Origin: Xiphydria camelus
Lineage: Eukaryota > Arthropoda > Insecta > Hymenoptera > Xiphydriidae
Reading direction: 5' to 3'
Assembly: GCA_963678675.1 (NCBI GenBank)
Contig: OY783194.1
Coordinates: 11,438,607 to 11,502,606, forward strand
DNA length: 64,000 nt
The stretch's first letter is position 1. Each line of letters starts with the position of its first letter. The notes under the pieces are model-generated. The model did no database searches and was not told the DNA's origin. It worked only from the letters and a program-made list of their open reading frames with translations. Shown here piece by piece: positions 1 through 11,694 of this stretch. The position numbers and the translations under genes were made by a program.

Positions 1-658
1 TTGCAACCTTTTGCTAATCAGCAATATTCTGATAAATCCATCAGAATGTTGTAAATTACGCCTTTTTCACTTGTAGCACTCGATATATTAAAGCTCATCG
101 AGTTCTTTCGTCGTTTTTTGCGAGTCTCGCTAATTTCTTCCGCGAGGAAGAATCTTCACTGAGGCCGTTATTTGTTCGAAGATTTCCGTCGAAGGCCAAG
201 ATAGCGCAGTAGAGAATGCGGAGAATGGTCGATTACAAAAGCATGCTTCGCGTTGTGGTTATTGCAAAATATAGTGTACGTCAAAGACGATCTATCGGCC
301 TATAGGGGGAGACAAGGGTTCTCTGTAGAAATCGCCAGAAATTTTGTGAACGAAGCGCATCCATCCTTTTGCGGAAGAAGATTAGAGGAAGGCGGGGCAT
401 GTCATTATGGGAGCAAATTGTTACAAAGCATGTTAAGGTTATATAGTTTTACTAGCAAAGCTCGCGACTTCGTTCTCGTGAAACGCAATTTTATAATACA
501 CACAAACAACGAATACAATAAACAGGCCCAGTCGTAATTTAGGATTGGAATTTAATAGATGCTCGGGCACTTTTACTGGTCCTTCAGCTTTTCGAACAAA
601 GCCGTCGCGAACTCTATAATTTCGCCTAGTTCGAAGACAGTATACAGGCCTGATCGTA
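1..658. other. No recognisable feature (left edge)
   Basis: I see no gene here. Two short open frames (253-537 and 559-750, plus strand) begin at non-ATG codons and resemble nothing I know. The right end merges into the palindromic repeat that starts near 660. Confidence 0.5.
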
Positions 659-1070
659 ATTTAGAACACCTTAAAAACATCTTCGATGTAAAAAAAACTC
701 CGCCAAATACTATTGCGTTCATCACTTATCACTATACAAAAAAAAAGTGAATTCGTATCTTTGAAACAAAAAAATTCACGAAATCAGTTATTTGTACCAA
801 ATGCAAAAAATGACCACTAAATACTAGAATTTTAATTAAAGTAATAATATCGAATCTAAATACTTTGAAAGTTTAATATAAAACAAAAATTAAAGAAGAA
901 AATATTTGGCGAGCACCGATAAGTAACTCGTCCGTGCTTGAAATAATTGATAAATGGGTATTATTGTGGTTAGCACACTCTACGTATGTGAATACTCTTT
1001 AATCTTAAGTAAGTATATTGGGGCTCGTCAAATATTGTCTTGTTTAATTTTTCATTAACCCAGATAAAGC

Positions 1071-1090
1071 CACTGTCCTTTTAAAAGCCA
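1071..1090. promoter_or_regulatory. Subterminal motif of piggyBac-1, left copy
   Basis: CACTGTCCTTTTAAAAG lies directly inside the left TIR. An inverted copy sits at 1230-1248 and another at 3536-3554 near the right end. Subterminal repeats of this kind often bind transposase; that role is inferred here. Confidence 0.55.
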
Positions 1091-1384
1091 CATACCCTAT
1101 TTTGCCAAAGAAAAAAAATTAGTGAAATTTTTGTTTAAGCTTAATTATATGTTTATTTTATATTAAAAAAAAATAAAATAGTATAAAAATGTATAGCCAG
1201 CCATTAATTTGTTTGGAATTGGGTGTTCTTTTAAAAGGACAGTGGCAAAATGAAACATTTCTCTCAATGATGGAACGTTTTATTTGAAAATTCTAAAACT
1301 ATTACAAAATCGAAAATCTGCATACAAAAAAGTCAACATAGAGAACTAACATTACAAAAGTATATAAAAGTATAAAAATAAAAT

Positions 1385-3112
1385 TTATTTCGTGTGATAC
1401 AATAAAAAACATTGCTTAGGATGGAGTGCTACATCACATTTCTGACACACAAAATAAGACTTTTTATGACAAGATGCACAACGAGTTTGTTTATCTTGGT
1501 ATAAAACCATATGGTCTATGCCGTCATATCTTGAATAGGAGTGTGCATCTCTAGGTTTGCTGGATCCTGCTAGTGACTGCCTTTTTTTGAATGATTCTAA
1601 AATTCCCACAGCTACAAGTCGTCTAAAACTAAGATGATCTAATTTTCCCCCATTAATTTTATAAATACGCCAAGCATTTTGTTCTGCCATATCTATAAAA
1701 TGACACAGTAGTGGAAAGTACCATTTTTTTCCACGAATTGATACCCGATATAAACTGATGTTTTGATCGGCACGATCAACTCCTCCCATGTTTTCATTAT
1801 ATATTTTTATTGGATTTGGTTGCGGGACGTATATAACTTTTTTGTCCTTTTGCGAAAACCTTTTCACTTGTACCGTGGGGAGAACTGGAATATTATTTGA
1901 GACAATAGTTACGATATTGTTATCATGCCACTTGCACACCATTAGTTTATTGTCCTCGCTTGTTGCAAAATCTAAACTACCTCGTGGTTCTTTTTTCATT
2001 TTATCTTTTGATTTTATGGGACAGTTTTTTGGAATACGATTTTCACGAATAGTACCTGTTCCTTTCAGGCCCCTTGAATGTAGTTCTAACAGTAGAGGTA
2101 CCGATGTAAATAAATTATCAAAAAAAATATGGTAATTTAGGTTTTCTTTAGCCGATAGCAAATTATCTGCAAACTCCAGAACTACATTAGCACCTAAACC
2201 TAGCTCTTTGTATTTTTCAGAAAGTTTGGTTTTTGATCCTTGATAAGGTTCAAACCACTCAATATATCCTAATCTATTCGTAGCTGTCCATATCTTATAG
2301 CCCCAACGAATTGGCTTACCACGAATAAATTGCTTGGTCGGGTGGCGTCCATAATAGGGAATCATGGATTCATCTACGCAGTGATGCTCTTCCAAAGGAG
2401 CAAGATCCATAAACTTCTTATTTAGACTCTTTATAAGTGGCCGAATTTTTGAAAATTTATCGTCTTTATTCAGGTCCTGGTTATCACAGCAATGTATATT
2501 TTGAATAATATGTCGAAAGCGGTTTCTAGGCATTGCTTTACAAACTAAAATGTTATTTGTATCTGGCGAATTTTCCCAATACATCTCTCGACGAGGAAGG
2601 CAATTATATCCACTCAGTAACAAAATGCCAATAAAGCAGCGTATTTCGTTCATTGTTATATCACCAACACGATTGTTAGTGTTAGCATATAGGTTAGTGT
2701 ACGTCACTAACATGTTTATAATAGCATCGTCAAAAAATAGAAAAAAAGTTTCTACTGGTGAAATTTCCTGCTTGGGGCCGTAAGGAGGGGTCCAGGGGGG
2801 TATATCTGACGTGATATCATTTTTGGTCCACGTAAATGTTTCTGTATGTTTTTTTGGCCTGGATGCTTTTCGTCGCTTAACAAACTGTGATAATGAAAGG
2901 TCGTCCTCACTATCATGATCAGAATTACTTTCAGTGTCATGTAACACCGCCTCAGCTTCAGTTCTGAGCTGCGCCCCAGGTAAATTATTTATGATAATAT
3001 TATCTTCTTCGCCGCTGTCTTCATCTGTCACTTCGTCATCATCTGGTGGAAAAATTACTATCTCGTCCGGAATTAACTCTGAATCAAGATCAGCATTTTC
3101 CGCCTCTTCCAT
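1385..3112 (-). CDS. piggyBac-type transposase (DDE_Tnp_1_7)
   Basis: This is a cut-and-paste transposase acting on the TIRs and TTAA sites of the surrounding element. The frame is open from 3208 to 1385 without a stop, but its first codons contain no ATG: the ORF at 3187 begins with GTG and an in-frame TGA lies at 3209-3211. I chose the first in-frame ATG at 3112, giving 575 residues; a spliced upstream exon is an alternative. Numbering from the GTG, an acidic N-terminus (about 25-100) precedes the core. Candidate catalytic aspartates lie in VDESMIPYYG (D272), FFDNLF (D357) and MGGVDRADQ (D471). A cysteine-rich C-terminus follows (CASC, CQKC). Length and motif order fit piggyBac (about 590 residues). 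Confidence 0.93.
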   Translation of the reverse strand: MEEAENADLDSELIPDEIVIFPPDDDEVTDEDSGEEDNIIINNLPGAQLRTEAEAVLHDTESNSDHDSEDDLSLSQFVKRRKASRPKKHTETFTWTKNDITSDIPPWTPPYGPKQEISPVETFFLFFDDAIINMLVTYTNLYANTNNRVGDITMNEIRCFIGILLLSGYNCLPRREMYWENSPDTNNILVCKAMPRNRFRHIIQNIHCCDNQDLNKDDKFSKIRPLIKSLNKKFMDLAPLEEHHCVDESMIPYYGRHPTKQFIRGKPIRWGYKIWTATNRLGYIEWFEPYQGSKTKLSEKYKELGLGANVVLEFADNLLSAKENLNYHIFFDNLFTSVPLLLELHSRGLKGTGTIRENRIPKNCPIKSKDKMKKEPRGSLDFATSEDNKLMVCKWHDNNIVTIVSNNIPVLPTVQVKRFSQKDKKVIYVPQPNPIKIYNENMGGVDRADQNISLYRVSIRGKKWYFPLLCHFIDMAEQNAWRIYKINGGKLDHLSFRRLVAVGILESFKKRQSLAGSSKPRDAHSYSRYDGIDHMVLYQDKQTRCASCHKKSYFVCQKCDVALHPKQCFLLYHTK

Positions 3113-3182
3113 AACATCATTGAGAGTCGAAGGTTTTGTCCAGCGATTTCTTAAAAAAAAATTCCGTATAGCAGCGCATTTT

Positions 3183-3205
3183 GCCACTGGCCTTTTAAAA
3201 GGACG
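3183..3205. promoter_or_regulatory. Palindromic variant of the subterminal motif at the transposase 5' end
   Basis: GCCACTGGCCTTTTAAAAGG is a more symmetrical form of the motif found at both ends of piggyBac-1. It overlaps the upstream edge of the open transposase frame, so transposase bound here could repress its own gene. That is a hypothesis from position only. Confidence 0.4.
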
Positions 3206-3686
3206 TCTTCAAAGAACGTATCATAAAATAAAAATCATAACCTATATCAACATCTAAATAATTTTTGGGTATGCATATGTAATGTGAGTCTAAGATATTA
3301 TACCTAAATATTGCTTTTTAAAAAATGGTTCTAGAATTTAACTTACCTTGACTTAGCCATATTTTTACCGAAGAACACTATGAAACTAAAAGCACGTGGT
3401 TATCATACGTCTCGATGTAAATAAAGGTAAAACCGTTCGCAGATTTAAGTATCAATAGACTTGGTTTGATACGAGTGATGACATCTATATATCAGTAGCC
3501 AAACTAAGATATTACCGATAATTTTTCATGAAGGCTTTTAAAAGGACAGTGGCCAAATATGATATACAGATTTTCATGGGTTTTGGCTTTATCTGGGTTA
3601 AACTTTCAAAGTACGAGGGTGTATCAAATAAACGGGATCCGTTTTGTAAACAATTTTAACTTTATTTAATCAAGCTTAGAAACATA

Positions 3687-4567
3687 CAGGGTGACATTTA
3701 GAAAACTTGCCACCCCAATATCTCAGAAAGTTACAGAGATTTTCTTTAAAAAAAACGGTTTCGGCAGTGGAGAGGGGGAGAAGAGGGGGAACCAAAATGA
3801 CATAATCAGAGACGCATCCACTCCAACCCCCTTATAGCCCCCCCTACCCCAAAAAAAAAACTTTGTAACATTAAATAGCTACCCCCCATGTATGATACAG
3901 CGTTGGAAAGCTCTTTAAAAATGCTTTAAAACAACACCAAATTTTGGTACGTTTCAATGAGTAGTTTTCGCGCAAATCGAGAAAGAAACTGCTAGAAGTA
4001 AGTTTTATCAATTTATTTATTAAAGGTCAATTATGTTACAATAAATTTTCGAAGTGATTTCCATCACCTGATTTTACTCCCTGCGATTTCTTCTTATGGG
4101 GGACATCTGAAACCTGTTGTTTTTCAAACTCAACCAGCAAGCATTAACCAACTGAAACAGAGAATTACGCAAGGATGTCGCAAAATTTCAAGAACATTTG
4201 AAAAAAGTCGAAAAATCAATGGAAATCATTTCGAAAATTTATTGTAACGTAATTAACCTTTAATAAATAAATTGAAAACTTACTCCTAGCAGTTTCTTTC
4301 TCGATTTGCGCAAAAACTACTCATCGAAAGGTACCAAAATTTGGCGTTGTTGTAAAGCATTTTTAAAGAGCTTTCCAACGCTGTATCACACATGCGTGGT
4401 TGCTATTTAAGATTACAAAGTTGGGGGGGCTACCCCTAGGGGGTTGGAGAGGGTGCGTCTCCGATTATGTCATTTTGGTTCCCCCTCTCCACTGCCGAAA
4501 CCGTATTTTTTTAGAAAATCTGTAACTTTCTGAGATATTGGGGTGGAGTTTTCAAAATGTCACCCTG
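3687..4567. mobile_element. Fold-back Tc1/mariner-type MITE with about 350-bp arms
   Basis: It is flanked by TA on both sides, starts CAGGGTGACATTT and ends with the complement. Arms at 3687-4072 and 4219-4567 are near-complete reverse complements. The loop (4073-4218) still encodes a relic of the transposase block PCDFFLWG seen in the DUF4817-type mariners further on. It is therefore a non-autonomous derivative that kept a scrap of its parent gene. Confidence 0.85.
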
Positions 4568-4570
4568 TAT

Positions 4571-5475
4571 ATTATTTTTCTACGTAGTCTCCCGCCCGAG
4601 AAATACATTTTCCCCATCGGATTGGAAGCTTTTTTACTCTTCGGACGTTCCTGTAGTCATTGGAGTACAAATGCTTCCACCGCGTCATTATCGTCGAAAC
4701 ATTGGCCTCTAAGCGCCTTTTTGAGGGGTCCAAAAAAATGGAAATCACAAGGAGACAAGACGAAACTATAGTCAACTCTCGTTATAAGGCCGTTTCGCTC
4801 AAGCGTCACCCCCACCACGGCGCTCTAAACGTTTCTACTCTCGTTATAATATAAGGCCGCTCGTCAATGCGGGCTACTTTGGCCCTTGGTTCTTCTAAAC
4901 GAAAGTAAGAAATCGTTTGAGGGGAGTGACGCAAGGAGTGGGGGAAGGCCATTTCTCAGAATACGCCTCTCCTACAGCTCCTGCACTGGCCTTATAACGA
5001 GAGTTGACTGTATATGGTGGATGTTTCAACATTTTCCAGCCTAATGCATCCAATTTTTGCCTTGTGGCATTTTTTTGCATTGGCCGCATGAGGCCTGGCG
5101 TTGTCATGCAAAAGAATGACACTTCTGGCCGATGGTTTCTTTCTTTTCCTTCAAAATGGCAATTTCGCGGCATCCAGTAATTTACAATAATATTGCGCAT
5201 TAATCATGCGTCGATCGTGGAGAGTCAACGTGAAAAGTTAACGACCTTGCCGATCAAAAAACACTGTTGCCATTACCTTCGCTTCCTTGTTCTCGATCTT
5301 TTCACGCTCTCTAGAAAATTCTGTGTGTCATGCATACACACGGGTTCTTGACAGTGTTGTCCCCGAACTGTGCCTGTAATCGCCGCAAAATTTCGGTTCG
5401 ATTCACCCCCTCCTTGGCCAAAGACTTGATTATAATCCGTTGCTCCACGGAGACATGCACTTTTGTCTCGCTCAT
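4571..5475 (-). pseudogene. mariner transposase, degraded
   Basis: An ATG at 5475 opens a helix-turn-helix N-terminus of mariner type (MSETKVHVSVEQRIIIKSL). Recognisable pieces follow in shifting frames: INAQYYCKLLDAAK, the catalytic-type block ILLHDNARPHAA near 5090-5120, then KLDALGWKMLKHPPY near 5020-5060. A 242-bp MITE (4769-5010) interrupts the frame there. The frame resumes with SPCDFHFFGPLKKAL and ends GDYVEK-stop at about 4571. Several frameshifts and stops make it inactive. Confidence 0.85.
4769..5010. mobile_element. Tigger/pogo-like MITE
   Basis: It is 242 bp, flanked by TA (4767-4768, 5011-5012). Its TIRs read (T/C)AGTCAACTCTCGTTATAA, the CAGT...CTCGTTATAA style of pogo/Tigger elements. 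It lies inside the mariner transposase relic, between the HPPY and SPCDFHFF blocks, so it is younger than that mariner. No coding capacity. Confidence 0.85.
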
Positions 5476-6123
5476 GGTTTCATTTCATACTAAAGAAACT
5501 CGAGCGAATTGCGGTCGCTTCTCCCCTCTCCCTAACGGTACAAGCTATCTGCGCATTAACTCCTTCAAGGTCACGGACCCCTCCGTAATTATAAAAAAAA
5601 ATCAGTCTTGTTTATATGTATTTGATGTACCCTCCTATTTAGATTCGAAATTGTTATTTTATTTAAAATTCTAGTAATTAGTGATGTAATTTTTTGTATT
5701 TGGTACAAATAACTGATTTCGTAAATTGTTTTGTTCAGAGATACGAATTTACTTTTTTTGTATGTATTTGTGATTTCACATCTTTCTGTAATATTAGAAT
5801 TTTACATGTCATAAGGAAAGAATAGGTACGGCTTATAGGAATTGGTATTTAACGTAGAATGGACTCGAAAGTGCGGGTCATAAGAATCGCGCGAGTGCGT
5901 ATGAGAACATTTAGCGAGTGTATGAGAGTTTCTGTCGTACGCTCTCCTACTGGACTAGTCTAGAGAAATGTGCGACAGAGAGGCTCTCGTTCACTCGCCA
6001 CATAGTCTCACTGACAATTGCACGATTTCTATAATAACCAACAATAAGAGCCGTGACAATTTATTTTGTACACCATTCTGTCAATTCGTGACATCAGACT
6101 TTAAAAGTGACAGATCGAAAAAC

Positions 6124-6380
6124 ATATCTGTAGCTGAGAGGTAAACAATCGTATCTCCATAAAAGAAAGTTTTCAGTAGTGAGCAAAACAACTTTATCTT
6201 TTCCCCACTGATACATGGAGATACTACCTTTTCAATACTAAAAATATTGGCAACCAATAAAACGGGACTTACGATTTTTTTACCACAATAGCAAGTTGAA
6301 AAAGTGTAGTTTGAAAATGATATTAACTCAATATTGGGTAAAATTGGAGTTACAACTATTTACCTCTCAGCTACAGATAT
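6124..6380. mobile_element. Short MITE with 22-bp TIRs
   Basis: ATATCTGTAGCTGAGAGGTA at 6124 is matched in reverse complement ending at 6380. No coding capacity; the superfamily is not clear. The flanks (5781-6123 and 6381-6820) contain nothing I recognise. Confidence 0.7.
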
Positions 6381-6822
6381 ACATAATCGCATACCTAGTC
6401 GCAAACACGTACTCGAAGCGTGGGTTCCCGTAATGAAAGTAGTCTTTCGTTTAAAAAGTATAGTCGTACGGAAGTGCTTATTATTTAAACAGTATGCAGG
6501 TTTATTAGAGAAGCACGTAATGCTATCTAGGGGAATGTTATTTCTATTTAATAAAGAGCTCTTAGAATTATTGTAGTATGATAAAATTGTTTATCTGCGA
6601 CAGTGGAACCATTCTTGGAACCATAGAAAATCCGGTGAAACAACCAGTAGTGTACTGAGGTTTTACGTCATTAATAGAACTTCAAAATTCACAATAAATA
6701 CTAACCCTTTCGTTACGGCGGTCCGTTCCGCTACAGTGATGCCATTGAACGGGGCACTGCGCCGCAAAGTGTGCACATTGCACGTCGCACAGTGGGGCCA
6801 AAGAACGGTTTTCTTGGACAAA

Positions 6823-7535
6823 ATTCAAAAAGTATATTAATCGAGGTGAAATTGAGTAATCGGGGGTTTCTGGGGTCGCTAATTACGAATTCAAAGTCGA
6901 AAATTCGAAAAACAATATGGCGGATCCAATATGGCGGAAAGGTTTCTCAAAATTTGATCGAATCTGGGTGCAATTGAGAAGTCGGGGGTTTTTGGGGTCG
7001 CTGATTATGAATCCAAAGTCGAAAATTCTAAAAACAATATGGCGGATCCAATATGGCGGAAAGGTTTCTCAAAATTTAATCGAATCTGGGTGAAATTGAG
7101 TACTCGGGGGTTCTTGGGGTCGCTGATTACGAATCCAAAGTCGAAAATTCGAAAAACAATATGGCGGATCTAATATGGCGGAAAGGTTTCTCAAAATTTG
7201 ATCGAATCTGGGTGCAATTGAGTACTTGGGGGTCTTTGGGGTCGCTGATTACGAATCCGAAGTCGAAAATTCGAAAAACAATATGGCGGATCCAATATGG
7301 CGGAAAGGTTTCTCAAAGTTTGATCGAATCTGGATGAAATTGAGTACTCCGGGGTTTTTGGGGTCGCTGATTACGAATCCAAAGTCGAAAATTCGAAAAA
7401 CAATATGGCGGACCCAATATGGCGGAAAGGTTTCTCAAAATTTGATCGAATGTGAGTGAAATTGAGTACTTGGGGGTTTTTGGGGTCGCTGATTACGAAT
7501 CCGAAGTCGAAATTTCGAAAAACATTATGGGCCAA
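6823..7535. repeat. 122-bp minisatellite, about six units
   Basis: The landmark GGGGTCGCT recurs at 6872, 6994, 7116, 7238, 7360 and 7482, exactly 122 bp apart each time. Every unit holds AATATGGCGGATCCAATATG and CTGATTACGAATCC, with a few percent divergence. The unit resembles the centre of the large palindrome at 50382-52201 (for example 51170-51230). Open frames through it are by-products of the repeat. Confidence 0.95.
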
Positions 7536-7627
7536 GTGCAGGTAAAGTTGGCAAAAATTATTTCAATAGTTCGTAGCAAATCTAACGGTAAAAAAAATAT
7601 TTTTTATTAGAAATTATTAATTTATAA

Positions 7628-7832
7628 AGAACTAGGGGGCTCCGCTCGCCTGGAGGCTTCGCTCCCTAACCCCCAGAGGGGCAACCTCCTCCTCCTCCTC
7701 CTCCTCCTCCTCCTCCGCCAATCCTTTTCCACCACCACTACCACCTCCACTTCCTCCTCCTCCTCCTCCTCCTCCTCCTCCTCCTCCTCCTCCTCCTCCT
7801 CCTCCTCCTCCTCCTCCTCCTCCTCCTCATCC
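7628..7832. repeat. Mobile-end-like segment plus (CCT)n microsatellite
   Basis: Bases 7632-7680 (AAAGAACTAGGGGGCTCCGC and on) match the reverse complement of 33160-33210. In both places the segment borders a triplet repeat: here CCT from about 7688 to 7830, there a GAC/GAG array. It may be the end of a repeat that carries or seeds triplet runs. Confidence 0.75.
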
Positions 7833-7839
7833 AGTCATC

Positions 7840-10800
7840 ATCTCTTTCTCCTCCTCTTTTTTAACGGGTGAATCGAAATAAGCTATCTCCAGAAATTCCT
7901 AATTTAATCGATACCATTATATTTCGACAAATCTAGGCTGTTAATGAGCTCGCAGTCCCGCACTTTGCGAATAATTTCCGAATCTAACAAATTTATTAAC
8001 GATGCAACGGAAACTTACTTTTTTTTTACGCAATGATATTGTATGTAAGCTTCCACAACCACACACTATAAGCGAAACTGCATGTTACGGGTCGACATTA
8101 TAGTTTAATATCCAGTTTAGCAGTTATAATGTAAAATAATCTTGTTAGAACGGGTTAAAACTATGGGAGTATTTTGTTATAGAGGATTTCTTATGTTATG
8201 TACCTATTCCCTTTTTCTATTTTTATAATATTTTGTGTTTATAATTATTTATACCTTTGTAATAATTATTTATAATTATTTATATAACCATATTTCAGTA
8301 AGTTGATTACATTTCTTATTCGTTGTATTACCGACCCGAGGTATAACATATGGTGATCTAAGATATTTGGATCGAGATGATACTGAGCGGTAAGAACCGA
8401 TATTTACAATTCCGACTATCTTTGTTGAAATAATATTAGTTAAAAAATAAAATTTACAAGTCTTCTTCCCACATAGTACATATAAAGGAGATATTCTGAT
8501 TCGATTAGAAATCAAAGTAATTTTTGGAAATTTTTTTCAAGAAACGTCTAATAAATCCAGGTCCAACTTCTTAGGTAGTTTAATTTAACATTGAAAAGTA
8601 GTCTGACATGTTATCATTTCAATATATGTTGAAGGAAAGTGTAAAAACAACGTTAATCCTCTCATTTGAACTTAACCAGCGTAAGTCGTACTTGTTGTCG
8701 ACAAATTGTTAAATAAATAATGGTCTATTTGCTTACCAATGTTAGATAAAAATACTATAAAACTTCGCAATAATTCATTGCAGATGTTTCTTGTAAAAAA
8801 TTCCCGAAAATCGCCTTCATTTCTAAGATATCACACTAGAGTCTCTATTTAATCTATAATAATTAATATTTTCAATTGGCGCAAATATGCGCAGACTTTT
8901 CTTGAACATTCTCAAAAACCATCCCATTTATTACCAAAATACGTTAAAACTTTAGCTTGGCGGGGCTTGGAACCTAACTTTCATCCTATATATTTATAAC
9001 GATATGTGACACTTTTACTCAATATTTAACCACTTGTTGTACATGTTCCAATTTTCCAATTTGCAATATGAAATTATAGAAACTTTGGGCAAAGCTTCCG
9101 TAACAAAATTAATTACTAACTACTACTACTACTAATTATAATCTTTTTTAACAGCCACTTTCTTTGCAGTCAAAACTTACTGCGACGAGGAGCCTATAAA
9201 TTATACAACTTTCGATAAGTTTAACAAAGAGTGACGCGCTTTCCCCGCCCTTTTATTTACTGCATATAATGCAGGAGACTCTAAAGTACAACCTCCAATA
9301 AACATAATTATTTTTATGCAATTTTTAATTTTTGAATTTTGGCCAGCTTTTCCTGCATTTGGCCCCACTGTGTAGTCTTCGGTGTTCGCACTGACATGTT
9401 TCATCATCGGCATGGGGAATTTCTGGTTCTGATACGTGGTCCAAATCGCTGTCCGTTCCATAAGGGTCACTCTATCGGAAGATATAGAATCATATTTAGT
9501 TTCTGGCTCAGTGATATTCGATTCTTGGACTTCGATTTCCATATCGGTGTTGTTCAAAGTTTGTTCAGAAGGAGTACTACAGCAAGGAATTATTTCTCCA
9601 CACGCGGGGAAAAAAAATTACTAAAGTGGTACAGGTCCCAACTTTTTGTCTTTTTGCATTAGATACTTTATTAAACACCTCCTATATATAAAATGAAAAT
9701 CATATTCGTTCTGAAAAAAATCATGAGATTCGTATTCTAAACAAAAACTCCCACAAACCGCATCAAAAACAAATTGAAATTGATGCTAAAAATAATCTAT
9801 CTCGTTTTTTTAGTGCGTAATTTAGTTTAATCACCGACATAACGTTTTAAAGGATATATTTTGTCCGTTCCGCTACGCACAGCCTTTAAAAATGAGTTTA
9901 TTTATTTCTAATAATATTCGGATAAAACATTTTTTTTTAAATCACGGCAGAACCTACCACTAGTCACGACCGAAATTAGGAATTTTGAGGTTAGAATTAA
10001 TTAATCCGGTTGGCAATTTCTAAGATAAAGATTTCTGATAAATTCTTTAACTTACCTTATTTATGTGTAAAACTGTTGTCCACTTGAACAAGAGCTAATA
10101 TTTTTTTTGCATTTAGAACGCATTATTTTATAATAGTTAATTTAGCGATAACAAAACACAACAAAGAACAGTAACTCGTCATGTATGACACTAGTCTAAG
10201 TCCGTACTGCGCAAGAAAAATAAATGAGCTTATTGTTATCTTATGTTCAAATAATGGACATAGGATAATAGAATGTTTGGCAATAGAGGGGGGTAAAGTT
10301 AGGATATTATTGTAGAAACAACTTTTGTTCACCATACGGCTTCTTAGGACATTGGATAGTATTGCACAAGCTATAATTAAATAGGACTCAGTATATTATG
10401 TCAATAACTCATTTTTCAAAAAAATGGACATAAGATAGTATTCTTCTCAACCGACGATACATAGATCAATCCTAAATTCGGTCGATTAGGTCTTGCTTTA
10501 AATCGACAATAGAGATAATTGACATTACATATACTAAAGTACTAAGTGGCACACATTTTTACGTTGTATGAAAAAAGGATTCTTTCGCATTCTACTCCTT
10601 ACTATTTGAGATTTCGTGAAGCACAAGCACGTCAAGTTTTTGTAAAAAAGAAATTTTGCATGAAGAAATACGCGTGTCCATAATCTCTGATTGTGAGTCT
10701 TATTCGTTTTCCGATTGAAAAATTGGTGAACGTACTTGGCAATGTGCCCTGATTTCAATACTTTTGTAAGAGAGAGAGAAAGAGAGTGGCATTATTTATC

Positions 10801-11185
10801 TTATTATTTAGATAAGTTTTCATATAAATATTGTACGTTTCTTAGAGGATAAACCATGCATATACGGCGCATCTTTTATACATCAGTGATGTTTTTTGGA
10901 GGATTTCACATCTTTTTTCAAAAGTTACTTTTATCCAGAGTAATTATTTTTCTATTTTAAGAGAATTTAGCATTACCTCTGAAATCTGTTTTTATAACTT
11001 GAAGAATTGAAGAACACTTTTGGCTATATTCCCTGATTTCAGCGCTAAAAATTAGGTAAATTTATTTACACGAGACAATTTTTCCCGGTTTAATTTTTGA
11101 TGCGATGCTTTTGTTCCTTTCACTTTTTTAAAGTGCAACTTTTTCGATAAATCGTCTTTTTCTAAATCTCGTATAAACGAACTAC
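7840..11185. other. Stretch without recognised genes
   Basis: About 3.3 kb of AT-rich sequence. The best open frame, 9201-9542 on the minus strand (ATG at 9542, acidic, about 113 residues), matches no family I know and may be a chance frame or a fragment of a lost gene. I found no TIRs or long inverted repeats here. Confidence 0.4.
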
Positions 11186-11189
11186 TGTA

Positions 11190-11590
11190 CAGTATGTCCC
11201 GTGGATAACGCAAGCATTTGAATTTCCCCCACATTTGACTTTGGTAGTGCTTGGAACAGTGCTGTAGTTAGAGTTGGCTTCAAAAGAGTGCGCTGCGTTC
11301 TTACGAGCCGTGTTTCCGCGCGCGAAACCTGTATAATTATTTCTCATCACTTCTACACATTATTTACCATTATTTACAAATTCAGTTAATTTCGAGGTTA
11401 GACACTTCGATCTCCCGAATTGACAGTTCCCGGGAAATCAGACGTTTTACACTTTTCGCTCTCGAAACACGGTTCGTAAGAACGCAGCGCACTCTTATGA
11501 AGTCAACTCTAACTACAGCACCGTTCCAAGTACTACCAAAGTCAAATGTCAGAGAAATTCAAATACTTGCGTTATCCACGGGACATACTG
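11190..11590. mobile_element. CAGTATGTCC-family fold-back MITE
   Basis: It is flanked by TA and starts CAGTATGTCCCGTGGATAAC; the same sequence closes it in reverse complement at 11590. It is 401 bp and largely palindromic. Related elements lie at 17713-18062, 20474-20823, 22816-22962 and 25190-27183, sharing the inner block TTTCGAGGTTAGACGCTTCG or CTCCCGAATTGACA. Non-coding. Confidence 0.85.
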
Positions 11591-11694
11591 TATAGCCATG
11601 ATAAGTACAATACCTACATACCTATAGTGACGGGGCCCCCGCGGAAAAATAGCCGTCACTCAGATATGGGTGACGTGACGTTCAACGTGTTAAT

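Larger units (their letters stand above)
1059..3597 (-). mobile_element. piggyBac-like transposon (piggyBac-1)
   Basis: The element has perfect 13-bp terminal inverted repeats (CCCAGATAAAGCC at 1059, GGCTTTATCTGGG ending at 3597) and is flanked on both sides by TTAA (1055-1058, 3598-3601), the duplicated target typical of piggyBac. At 2539 bp with one long transposase frame it has the size of an autonomous element. A subterminal motif, CACTGTCCTTTTAAAAG, occurs near both ends and twice inside. The clean ends and open frame suggest a fairly recent insertion. Confidence 0.95.
3614..5635 (-). mobile_element. Decayed mariner transposon with two nested insertions
   Basis: The element is flanked by TA (3612-3613, 5636-5637). 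Its imperfect TIRs begin GAGGGTGTATCAAATAA on the left and GAGGGTACATCAAATA in reverse complement on the right. The host R1 palindrome preserves the empty site in its left arm (about 860-872, inverted). Without its two insertions (3687-4567 and 4769-5010) the element is about 0.9-1.0 kb, close to the 1.3 kb of a full mariner. Confidence 0.85.
660..5780. repeat. Palindromic repeat R1, split by piggyBac-1 and a mariner
   Basis: Bases about 725-882 reappear in reverse complement as 3598-3612 joined to 5636-5780. Shared landmarks are the motif TTTGGTACAAATA and the flank CTTTCAAAGTA/TTTAGATTCG. The spacer at about 890-1054 recurs at 36109-36287 and the arm recurs at 42653-42990, so this is a dispersed family. 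It encodes nothing I can see and is probably a non-autonomous fold-back element. Both later insertions landed in it at their usual targets, TTAA and TA. Confidence 0.75.

Noticed and set aside
6823..7535. Possible CRISPR-like array
   Set aside because: Whole 122-bp units repeat without unique spacers, and the genome is eukaryotic.
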